A DNA stretch of 20,736 bases, taken from a virus. The DNA is taken from positions 1 to 20,736 of the IMG/VR virus record IMGVR_UViG_3300020196_000299; one strand, given 5' to 3'. The notes under the pieces were generated by a model, which did no database searches, had not been told where the DNA came from, and saw only the letters and a list, made by a program, of their open reading frames with translations. Positions 9,257 to 16,080 of this stretch are shown piece by piece (the first letter of the stretch is position 1; each line of letters begins with the position of its first letter). A program made the translations under genes and the position numbers.

Positions 9257-10135
9257 TTAACTGCTGTAGTAAGCGGCTGCTTGGTTAAAGCGATTAAGCG
9301 AAACAGTTCCCGGACCAGTTGCGCTTGATGGGGTCTTTAACGCCTTAAGTTGACCGGCAAAGCTCATTCCTGTGCTGATGCCGCCCAGCACTGCGCTACC
9401 GATGTTCAATGCCGCGGCTGCACCGCTCGGCGCCCCGCCACGCATTGTTGGTGGCGGCGGAGTAATCAGCGTTGGCAGCGGCGCGAACGGTGCCACAGGG
9501 TCGATGTATGGCTGCTCTTCGTAGAACTGCTGGCTGTTCCAGCGGCTCAGGTACTGGGCAACCTGCCCGGCTTGCTCGCGGGTGTACTGGCGGCTGCGAG
9601 TGCGCTGGTTAATCTCCTGCAGCGTTTGGTAGTCACCTGCCTGGCGGGCGTAATCGTTGACTAAGCGATCAACACTGCGACCTTCTTGGGTCATGGCCTG
9701 CACCGACGCCCGGCCTTGCAACGCCCGCCATTGGTATTGCTGCAGCGCCACAGCCTCTTGCATCGAGGCCTCCTGGTACGCCTGGGTCGTGGCCTCGCTG
9801 TCCCGCACAAAAGCAGCGCCAGTGGCTGCCCGGGTATCACCCACCACCTCTGCCTGGCGAATCGAGCGCATCAGCTCGAGGTTCCGCAGCGAGTTGGTGT
9901 AAGCCAACTGCTGGTTGTAGTTGACCGTCTCAGCCCAATACCTGTACTGAGCGTTGGTGTCTTGGGTGCGAGCGTTGAAGCCCGCCTGCCATTGGGCGAA
10001 TTGATTGTTGGCGTCCTGGAACGCCGTCTGGTTGGCGTAGTCCTGTTGCTGGGCCTGATAGCCAAAGCCGGCCTGGGCGATGCCCAGACCAGCTTGAGCG
10101 GCGCCAAGCGCAATCGGCAGCAAAGGGAGTGGCAT
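9257..10135 (-). CDS. gp14: Internal virion protein, T7 gp14-like, 292 aa
   Basis: T7 gp14 (196 aa) is the ejection protein that goes to the host outer membrane. This protein has the same build: a hydrophobic small-residue N-terminus (LPIALGAAQAGLGIAQAGFG, residues 6-25), a long Gln-rich helical middle, and GRSVDRLVNDYARQ around residue 152, which recalls 'GSSMDRIKR' in T7 gp14. A Pro-rich stretch (about 216-230) and a Gly/Ala-rich hydrophobic C-terminal part follow (about 237-262). ATG 10135 overlaps the previous stop by one base (TGATG) and has GGAGGG 7 nt upstream. It lies between gp13-like and gp15-like genes, as in T7. Sequence similarity is low, so the call rests on architecture and order. 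Confidence 0.75.
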   Translation of the reverse strand: MPLPLLPIALGAAQAGLGIAQAGFGYQAQQQDYANQTAFQDANNQFAQWQAGFNARTQDTNAQYRYWAETVNYNQQLAYTNSLRNLELMRSIRQAEVVGDTRAATGAAFVRDSEATTQAYQEASMQEAVALQQYQWRALQGRASVQAMTQEGRSVDRLVNDYARQAGDYQTLQEINQRTRSRQYTREQAGQVAQYLSRWNSQQFYEEQPYIDPVAPFAPLPTLITPPPPTMRGGAPSGAAAALNIGSAVLGGISTGMSFAGQLKALKTPSSATGPGTVSLNRFNQAAAYYSS

Positions 10136-10578
10136 CAGGCGGCCCTCCAGAAGTGCGCAAACAGCTGAGCGCTGCGGCCCATCGGGGCAGGGGTGTCAAT
10201 CGTGAACCCCAAATGCTTCAGCCACCGCAGCGATGCCTGGTTAGACCACAGCGCCCAGTTCTCTAGGTATTTGTGGGTCTGCATCAAGCCATCAACCCAC
10301 TTGCGGCCACCGCGCAGGAATTGCTGGCGATGACTTTTGCTAGCCAGCAGGTCATCCGTGCCAAGCAACCAGATCAAAGATCCAGTAACGCCACAGATAC
10401 CCACGGCTTGCCCGTCATCTCCATCTATGCAACGGCAAATCTGACTGTTTTGCCAGCTCTGATAAACCGCGTCTTCCCCTGTCAAACCGTGGCTATAAAA
10501 CACCTCTAGCTGGTCTTGATACCGAACCATCTTCGCAATGTTTTGCACACGTGCAGGCGTGGGATCAGACCAATTCAT
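10135..10578 (-). CDS. gp13: Internal virion/assembly protein, T7 gp13-like (acetyltransferase-like fold), 147 aa
   Basis: T7 gp13 (138 aa) is needed for virion assembly; its sequence resembles a GNAT acetyltransferase fold. This protein is similar in size and position, and keeps the pattern of a central beta segment (GSLIWLLGTDDL), a basic helix (HRQQFLRGGRKWVDG) and the ending WALWSNQASLRWLKHLGF, comparable to 'WNYVWVGNTSHIRFLKTIGA' in T7 gp13. ATG 10578 has AAGGAG 6 nt upstream and forms a 4-nt ATGA overlap with the nozzle gene. Upstream in-frame starts at 10617 (ATG) and 10623 (TTG) would extend further into that gene and have no better ribosome site. Enzymatic activity is not implied. 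Confidence 0.8.
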   Translation of the reverse strand: MNWSDPTPARVQNIAKMVRYQDQLEVFYSHGLTGEDAVYQSWQNSQICRCIDGDDGQAVGICGVTGSLIWLLGTDDLLASKSHRQQFLRGGRKWVDGLMQTHKYLENWALWSNQASLRWLKHLGFTIDTPAPMGRSAQLFAHFWRAA

Positions 10579-13346
10579 TGGAGGCTCCTTGCTTGGCTGG
10601 TAACCAGGCCAACCCATTCGCAAGTGCTGAACTTGCAGGGGTTGGCGGTGCTATTGCGCAGCTCGACGATGCAGTTCTCGCCGCGGCTAGCGATTGGGAT
10701 TTGGAACACCCCCTCGAAATAACGAGGGGTTGCCAGATCAGGGCTGTTGTTTAAGGCATTGCCGATCTGCGATGCCCGGGCAGCCAGCACCGTCCCATCA
10801 AACGTGTAGACAACCGGATCGCGCCGCTCGGCCGTAACCCGAGCCTCGAAGTAATGGGTGTCGTGATAGCGGAGCTTGGCATGACGAACCTGGGTGCGCT
10901 CGCTGTTGGCAGCCGCCTTGCCGCCACCCACTTCCTTGTAGAGCTTGAACCGCGTAAAGCGATACAGGAACTCAAAGACTTCGCCAAAGACAATCGGCTC
11001 TGTTGACCAGTTACCCCGGGCTGTGATCGTCGTGCCGCTGTTGGCCTCGCCCAGCAGCACGCCACCATTAGTGGTGCTGGCAAAGTCGCTCCAGGCCTGG
11101 GTTTTGGCCTTGACCGTGTACGGCAGCGTCCAGGTAGTGATGTTGGTGGTGGCGTTGTAGCTGCCAGCCGCCACCCGGATCGCTGCTGGTGTTGCCGTGG
11201 TGGTCGTGACCCGCCGATCCAGCAGCAGCTGGTACGGGTTGGGCAGCACGTCAGCTGTGCGGTCTGCGGCCGAAATCTTTTCCAGCCAAACCTCAGTGCC
11301 GTACTCCACCAGCAGGTAGACGGTCTCCTGCACGCACAGCGCATTGAGGATCTTGTCGGCCCCGCTGAGCTGCCAGTGGCTCCAGCTGCTCTGCGCCCGC
11401 TCAGCCCCACCACCGCTGTTTCGGTAAAAGTATTTGTAGGCGTACAGGCGCTTCTGGTAGCCGGTCTTGCCTGACAGCGCAAACCAGCAGTTGCCGGTGT
11501 CGTTGGCCGTCAGCTTGAAAACTTCAGACGGCACGTAGCTGTTCACGTAGCCCGTCAGGTCAGAGGCATCAGCCACAAGGGCAGTGCCGGCACCACGGAC
11601 GCTGAACTCTCGGAACGTGCTCCACTGCCCGTTGGCCTGGCAGAAGATGATTGTCCCCTGCACCGGGATTGGCCGGCAGTTGGGGTCGATCTCATATTGG
11701 GTCAGCACCGTAATCTGAGCCGTTGCTGGCGTCAGCACGGTTTCAGCTGCATTGAAACGGAACTGGATCTGATCCGAGAAGATGATCAGCTCGTCCTGGT
11801 ACGGGATGGCGTAACGCAACACCGACACCCGGTTGTTGCTGCCCGTCAGGTCAATCGGGTCGCTGTCCAGTACAGCCGTGACCGTCTCCGGGAAAAACTC
11901 AAAGAAGTCCCGCGCCCGGCTCAGGATGACATTTTCATCAGCCAAGAAACCAAGCCGGTTCTTGTAAATAAAGACGTCTTGAATGGGGTTACCAATAAAG
12001 CTGGGGTCTGGGGCAGTGTCGTAATCGCCCGCGCCGCGTTGCCCCCAACTCGGTAGAACCGTGCCGTTCTGAGTGCTGCCGTTGGCCGGGCCAAAGAAGA
12101 AAGTGCCGTTCGGCAGCCGCACCAACAGATGCGGCATGGTCGCTGGGTTGATTTTGTACTCAACTCCAGGGCTCACCGTCTCCTGCCAGCTGCCCTCGCC
12201 AAACGTCCCAGTGCGGGGAACAAACTTGACATAGAAGCCATCAAACTTGTTACCCGGGTCGCCGACAATCTCGATCTGGTAGCCCACCGGCGCAATGGTT
12301 GGCAGCTCAGTGAAGGCCTGAACTGAATTAGTAATTGCCGTGATGTCGGCGTTGGCTCGAGCATCAGTGGCAGAGACCGTAATGGCGCTGCTGCTCTTGA
12401 GGTGCAGCACCGATCCGCTGCGATCAATGGTCACGCCGGTGAGCGGGCCAGCAGTGGCCGTGCTGACGGTTGCCACCTGTACAGGGGTGGTGTCCGTTCC
12501 GCCCTGCAGCAGGTTGCGGGCCACGAAAATCTTGTCCCCAGCTCGGTAGGAGCCGCCCGCAACGCTGATTGCAACAGCAGTCACCACCGTTCCGTTGCCG
12601 GTGACAGTCACCGTCAGGCCGCTGCCGCCTTCATCAGTGGTGGTCGCCACAACAGCAGTCGTGGCGTTGAGGGTAGTGGCAGAACCCACCACCGTCAGAG
12701 CCGTAACGGGCCCACCCAACAATGCGCCTCTGATCTGGCTGGTGATCTCAGCCGTGCTGATCCGGTTCTCAGTGGTGTTGACACCGCTGACAATCACCGG
12801 CGCTACAGCAGTGGTCACCGTCACCTGCTGGCCGTTGACGTTGACCACGTATTTCTGTCCGTAGTTGGCCGCCTTTACCCACAACAAGGCTTCATGGGTG
12901 GCAGGCCGGGCCACTGCCGGGGCCACTGCCGGATCCATGGCTGGCGCTATTTTGGTGTTGCTGATAAAGGTGTAATCAGCGATCGAGGCCGCTCGTATGT
13001 CGCTTTTGGCGCTGACAACCGACGACAGATAGGTGTAGGCGCCGGCCGCGGCAGTAACGGTTTTCTCACTGCCAGCCAGATCAAACACACGGATTGCCGT
13101 GCTGCTGATCACCACCAGGTACTGCTCGGATGAATCGCGCAGGATGCTGTGGAAATAGACGTCGCCAAAGCTGGTGTTGCTCACCTTGGCGATGGACTGC
13201 GTGCCCTCGCGCTTCCTTAGCCCCTCGGCCAAGGAGCTCACAGCATTGATTTGCAACTCCGCCTGTGATGGATCTCGCTGCGCATCAGGCTGCTGCGAGA
13301 TCCCCTGGATCAGGTTGGGGATGGTGTAACTGACGAGATTAGCCAC
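10575..13346 (-). CDS. gp12: Tail tubular protein B / nozzle (T7 gp12-like), 923 aa
   Basis: This forms the distal nozzle of the short tail. The N-terminus PNLIQGISQQPDAQRDPSQA is the hallmark of the family (T7: 'IKNLKGGISQQPDILRYPDQ'), followed by EGLRKREGT. The C-terminus keeps STCEWVGLVTSQARSL, equivalent to the 'EWEG...RTR' ending of T7 gp12. At 923 aa it is about 130 longer than T7 gp12 (794 aa). An apparent beta-rich extra module occupies residues about 212-302. I chose GTG 13346: GGGGGT lies 7 nt upstream and it overlaps the previous stop by 8 nt (GTGGCTAA). The longer option is TTG 13379, which would give a 41-nt overlap. The gene follows tail tubular A and precedes the gp13-like gene through an ATGA overlap. 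Confidence 0.95.
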   Translation of the reverse strand: MANLVSYTIPNLIQGISQQPDAQRDPSQAELQINAVSSLAEGLRKREGTQSIAKVSNTSFGDVYFHSILRDSSEQYLVVISSTAIRVFDLAGSEKTVTAAAGAYTYLSSVVSAKSDIRAASIADYTFISNTKIAPAMDPAVAPAVARPATHEALLWVKAANYGQKYVVNVNGQQVTVTTAVAPVIVSGVNTTENRISTAEITSQIRGALLGGPVTALTVVGSATTLNATTAVVATTTDEGGSGLTVTVTGNGTVVTAVAISVAGGSYRAGDKIFVARNLLQGGTDTTPVQVATVSTATAGPLTGVTIDRSGSVLHLKSSSAITVSATDARANADITAITNSVQAFTELPTIAPVGYQIEIVGDPGNKFDGFYVKFVPRTGTFGEGSWQETVSPGVEYKINPATMPHLLVRLPNGTFFFGPANGSTQNGTVLPSWGQRGAGDYDTAPDPSFIGNPIQDVFIYKNRLGFLADENVILSRARDFFEFFPETVTAVLDSDPIDLTGSNNRVSVLRYAIPYQDELIIFSDQIQFRFNAAETVLTPATAQITVLTQYEIDPNCRPIPVQGTIIFCQANGQWSTFREFSVRGAGTALVADASDLTGYVNSYVPSEVFKLTANDTGNCWFALSGKTGYQKRLYAYKYFYRNSGGGAERAQSSWSHWQLSGADKILNALCVQETVYLLVEYGTEVWLEKISAADRTADVLPNPYQLLLDRRVTTTTATPAAIRVAAGSYNATTNITTWTLPYTVKAKTQAWSDFASTTNGGVLLGEANSGTTITARGNWSTEPIVFGEVFEFLYRFTRFKLYKEVGGGKAAANSERTQVRHAKLRYHDTHYFEARVTAERRDPVVYTFDGTVLAARASQIGNALNNSPDLATPRYFEGVFQIPIASRGENCIVELRNSTANPCKFSTCEWVGLVTSQARSLQ
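12909..12932. repeat. Perfect 12-bp tandem duplication inside the nozzle gene
   Basis: GGCCACTGCCGG occurs twice back to back. It encodes the repeated Pro-Ala-Val-Ala in the nozzle protein (residues about 139-146). It keeps the frame and looks like a recent small slip duplication in a linker. Confidence 0.7.
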
Positions 13347-13998
13347 GCAGATACCCCCGGTTCCGACCCAGCAAGCCAAGGCCAGGGGAGTAGGTGGGGA
13401 ACGGCCGTAGACCAGGGCCGCCGGTCAGGCTGTTGGCTTGTGTCTGCTCGAGCTCAACGCGCTGCAGCTCCACCAGCGCAGCCTGCTCATCAACAGCGGT
13501 GTACTTGAAAATCGAGTCGCTGCTTAGCACCCGATCGCTAAAGACTCGTGCCGAGCGGATCGTAATCCAACGGTTAAACGCTTCAGGGCACTCGTCCCAT
13601 GGCAGCAGCCAGACCACATCAGCCTTCAGGCTGGTGATCTCAGCACCCAGGGTGTAGGTGTGCTCCTCCTTGTCGTAGACCTTTTGGCCCCGCAGTTGGA
13701 ACCGCCCTGCCCATTCGTAAGCATCCGTGGCCCAGGTAACGATGTTGGCTGGAACTGTGATCTGGTTAGTTGCGTTGTTCTTGGCAAACTCGTAAGCCAG
13801 CTCTGTGTTCCAGCTCCATCCCCTGGTCTGCCCTTCCTTGTGGAACTCAAGGATGGTGCGCTCAGCCATAGTGGCTTCCACCACCTGTTGGCTTTCAAGG
13901 CTGTTCACCGGCTGCTCGCCGATGTTCTGCAGACAAATGTTGACCGCCTCCAGCAGCGTTGTCCGGCCTGGCGTCAAGGCCTGATTGGCAAGGCCCAT
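13339..13998 (-). CDS. gp11: Tail tubular protein A / adaptor (T7 gp11-like), 219 aa
   Basis: This adaptor joins the portal to the nozzle. The family pattern is clear: LEAVNICLQNIGEQPVNSLE near the N-terminus (T7: '[20 protein letters not shown]'), TRGWSWNTE (T7: 'SRGWTFNIE'), and DECPEAFNRWITIRSARVF (T7: 'DEMPECFRYWIVTKASRQF'). T7 gp11 is 196 aa. ATG 13998 is the first in-frame ATG, with only a weak AGAG upstream. A GTG at 14025 would add nine residues, lies just 17 nt past the terminator U tract and has no visible ribosome site. The gene is the first one after the capsid terminator, so it depends on read-through or on a promoter I could not identify. Confidence 0.93.
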   Translation of the reverse strand: MGLANQALTPGRTTLLEAVNICLQNIGEQPVNSLESQQVVEATMAERTILEFHKEGQTRGWSWNTELAYEFAKNNATNQITVPANIVTWATDAYEWAGRFQLRGQKVYDKEEHTYTLGAEITSLKADVVWLLPWDECPEAFNRWITIRSARVFSDRVLSSDSIFKYTAVDEQAALVELQRVELEQTQANSLTGGPGLRPFPTYSPGLGLLGRNRGYLRG

Positions 13999-14042
13999 CC
14001 GATACTCTGCATGGGTGTTGGACACATGCTATCGGTGGGCAC

Positions 14043-14074
14043 AAAAAAGCCCCCTGACGGCGTGGCAGGGGGCT
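14043..14074 (-). terminator. Intrinsic terminator after the major capsid gene (T-phi-like)
   Basis: Read on the minus strand, AGCCCCCTG pairs perfectly with CAGGGGGCT (9 bp, 9-nt loop) and is followed at once by TTTTTT. It begins 22 nt after the capsid stop codon and ends about 45 nt before the tail tubular A start. T7 has its only strong class III terminator, T-phi, at this same position between genes 10 and 11. Read on the plus strand there is no U tract, so it acts in the direction of the genes. Confidence 0.9.
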
Positions 14075-14096
14075 CGAGACACTCACCTAACAAAAG

Positions 14097-15104
14097 TTAG
14101 GGCAGCTCAATCACGCCTGCACACTCAGCACGCAGCACGCTCATGCCGATTGCCATGCGGGCAACCATCAGAGTGGCTTGGTACATGATGTTGAAGTCAC
14201 CGCCTTGAGGGGTGATCTGCAGGCCGGGGCTGCGCAGAGTCAGCACACCAATGGCATCGCGGTGGAACACGATAGCCTTGTTCTTCGACAGATCCTGCTG
14301 GTAGGCAGCGTTCTTGTCGTTGGCGCTGTTGGTGTAGGCAGCCTGAGTGATGTGGTTCGACATGATCACGGGGACACCTTTCACGCGCAACACTCGGCCT
14401 TGCGCAAAGGAACCGTTTTCACCGCTGGCACCGTTGAAGTCCGCGTTGATGGCGCGAGTGGAATCCAGCAGGAAGTCGTACTCGTCAGGGCCAACCACAC
14501 AGAGCAGATCCTCAGTGGGTACGTCCTTCTTCTGCATGGCCACCTTGATGGCGCTGATCTTTGCGACCAGCTCATCGCCCTTGGCGTTAGCAGAAGCAGC
14601 GGCGTAACCAGCAGAGAGGGTCTGGCTCTGACCAATGCGACCGGCGTTGCCGGCTTTGGCTAGGGGCTCAGTGCTGGTCTTGGCAGCCGCGTACAAGACA
14701 CGCGCACAGCGCTTGTCCCATTCGCGTGCAAGAGCCGCACCCAACTGGTGCGTCACATCCTGGCGGATGTCCACATAATTCATCAGCTCGTCAAGGTCAT
14801 AGATCACCTCATCGGCGATCAGCAGACCATCAAGGTTGATGATGCGCTCGTTGTGGTCACCAGGAGAGTTTGTGGCGCCGAGGATTGGTGTCCCCGGAGT
14901 GTGATAGGCCGCTTCGGCCTTGCCTGAGATTTGGAAGGCTGCAGATTTGCCGCCTTTGATGTTGCGCTCCTTGATCTTGCCCTTAAACACGCAAGCGCGA
15001 TCAAAGGCGTCAAGCAGCTCGGTCATGCCGAGCTTCAGGAACAGAGCGGAGGTATCACCTGCGCCCTGGATTTGACCGAGACGGTCGAGGTTTGCGTTGG
15101 CCAT
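14097..15104 (-). CDS. gp10: Major capsid protein (T7 gp10-like), 335 aa
   Basis: This is the HK97-fold shell protein. Matches to T7 gp10A (345 aa) include SALFLKLGMTELLDAF (T7 'LALFLKVFGGEVLTAF'), GKSAAFQISGKAEAAY (T7 'GKSAQFPVLGRTQAAY') and DGLLIADEVIYDLDELMNY (T7 'DGLLTADVLIYDIEDAMNH'). Length is normal for the family. ATG 15104 is preceded by AAGG only 3 nt away, a poor ribosome site for what should be the most abundant phage protein. The frame ends without any visible equivalent of the T7 10B frameshift extension; the stop is followed by the terminator. It is the only gene here with spacers on both sides. Confidence 0.96.
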   Translation of the reverse strand: MANANLDRLGQIQGAGDTSALFLKLGMTELLDAFDRACVFKGKIKERNIKGGKSAAFQISGKAEAAYHTPGTPILGATNSPGDHNERIINLDGLLIADEVIYDLDELMNYVDIRQDVTHQLGAALAREWDKRCARVLYAAAKTSTEPLAKAGNAGRIGQSQTLSAGYAAASANAKGDELVAKISAIKVAMQKKDVPTEDLLCVVGPDEYDFLLDSTRAINADFNGASGENGSFAQGRVLRVKGVPVIMSNHITQAAYTNSANDKNAAYQQDLSKNKAIVFHRDAIGVLTLRSPGLQITPQGGDFNIMYQATLMVARMAIGMSVLRAECAGVIELP

Positions 15105-15149
15105 TGGCCTTAATTGGGTTGCGAGCCTCCGCCTATTGCTTTACAGGGA

Positions 15150-15176
15150 TGGGGTGTCTCCCTCGGGAGGCCCAAT
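15150..15176 (-). promoter_or_regulatory. Candidate phage promoter or leader hairpin upstream of the capsid gene
   Basis: The 109-nt spacer before the capsid gene holds, on the minus strand, ATTGGGCCTCCCGAGGGAGA. It contains ATTGGGC and then CCCG. This resembles the Syn5 RNA polymerase promoter ATTGGGCACCCGTAA (from memory) with one extra base, and is followed by GGGAGA, which is also the start of T7-class transcripts. The core CTCC-CGAG-GGAG is self-complementary and could instead be a leader hairpin or an RNase III site. T7 has phi10 at this location. Only one copy is seen in the window, so this is tentative. Confidence 0.3.
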
Positions 15177-15213
15177 CTGCTCCACCAGTGCAGATCAACT
15201 CATGCGCCCATTG

Positions 15214-16080
15214 TTACGCAAAAGTGGATCGTGCAAGGGTTTTTTCGTACCAAGCCTTGTATTTGGGATCGACGTTGTAAAGCCGTTGGCCTTTGCTGTT
15301 GGTTTTGCGCATGGCTTCAATCGCCTGCTGCTGGCTCTCAAACACCTCTGCCTTGGTTGGCTTCCCGCCGCCCAGCAACTCAGGTTCACCAGAGTCCTGG
15401 CCAGCTGCAGCACGCACTTGCATGGCCCGCAGCGCCAGGCGCACAGCAGCCTTGTTGCCGCTGTCCACCGCTGCGTTGTAGTCCGCCAGCTCGTCGGCTC
15501 TCATGTTGGCTGCAGCCCACTGGCTTAGCCGCTGAAACTCTTGGTCGCCACCGACTAGGGCCTTGAGCTCCGTCACGTCAGCCTCGGTCAAGCCGCTATC
15601 GGCTGGCTCTGATGCAGCAGGTTGCGGGCGGTAGGACTGCTCGTACTGCTCAATCAGCTGCACCGGGATGCCGGTCTTGGCGGCCAACTTGTCCCGCAGC
15701 GCCTTGGTGTCTTGGCCCCGGCGGACGGCTGCATCCCAGGCGCCAAGGTCGATGCCCTCTTCATCAGCAGCACTGGCAATGAACTCGCCGTAATGCTCAG
15801 CGGCCTGCTCACGGCTCAATGGTGCAGGGGTTTCAGGCTCAGCCGTCTTCTGCCCGCGCTGACTGATCAGCTTCTGGGCTTCGAGATAGGCCTTCTCCAA
15901 GTCTTCGGTGGACTTGAACTTGCCGGCTAGCAGTTTCTCTTCTTCGTCCTGTTGCTGTTCAGCTGCATCAATGTCTGCCTGCTGCTGCTCGATTTCCTCG
16001 AGGAACTGGTCGAACACGTCCTGTTGGCCGGGGCCAACCATGGACTGCAGCTCCTCTCGGGTTTCAGGGGTGGTGGTCAT
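15214..16080 (-). CDS. gp9: Capsid assembly scaffolding protein (T7 gp9-like), 288 aa
   Basis: The scaffold guides procapsid assembly and then leaves. The protein is acidic in its N-terminal half and almost wholly helical, with a Gln/Glu-rich start (residues 25-50). It carries KFKSTEDLEKAYLEAQK at about 54-70, a motif common in scaffolds of T7-like phages. The basic C-terminus (from about 240, ending KYKAWYEKTLARSTFA) fits the capsid-binding end of such proteins. Length is close to T7 gp9 (307 aa). ATG 16080 has no Shine-Dalgarno but forms an ATGA overlap with the portal stop, so it is probably translated by ribosomes finishing the portal gene. It lies between portal and capsid, as in T7. Confidence 0.92.
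   Translation of the reverse strand: MTTTPETREELQSMVGPGQQDVFDQFLEEIEQQQADIDAAEQQQDEEEKLLAGKFKSTEDLEKAYLEAQKLISQRGQKTAEPETPAPLSREQAAEHYGEFIASAADEEGIDLGAWDAAVRRGQDTKALRDKLAAKTGIPVQLIEQYEQSYRPQPAASEPADSGLTEADVTELKALVGGDQEFQRLSQWAAANMRADELADYNAAVDSGNKAAVRLALRAMQVRAAAGQDSGEPELLGGGKPTKAEVFESQQQAIEAMRKTNSKGQRLYNVDPKYKAWYEKTLARSTFA

Noticed and set aside
9686-10168. 160-codon plus-strand frame over the gp14-like gene
   Set aside because: Antisense shadow of Gln/Ala-rich coding; no ribosome site and no neighbours on that strand.
10135-10578. Working GNAT acetyltransferase
   Set aside because: The sequence resembles the fold, but position, size and the C-terminal pattern fit T7 gp13, a virion assembly protein; no acetyl-CoA binding loop is evident.
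10751-11482. 243-codon minus-strand frame inside the nozzle gene
   Set aside because: Same strand but a different frame from the nozzle protein; the translation is Arg/Ser/Thr-rich and has no start context.
12402-13133. 243-codon open frame on the plus strand opposite the nozzle gene
   Set aside because: It is antisense to a firmly identified gene, its translation is Arg/Ser/His-rich without domain features, and all supported genes run the other way. High GC produces such shadows.
14097-14110. Programmed frameshift at the end of the capsid gene, as in T7 10A/10B
   Set aside because: I saw no slippery run before the stop, and the terminator follows within 22 nt, leaving little room for an extension.
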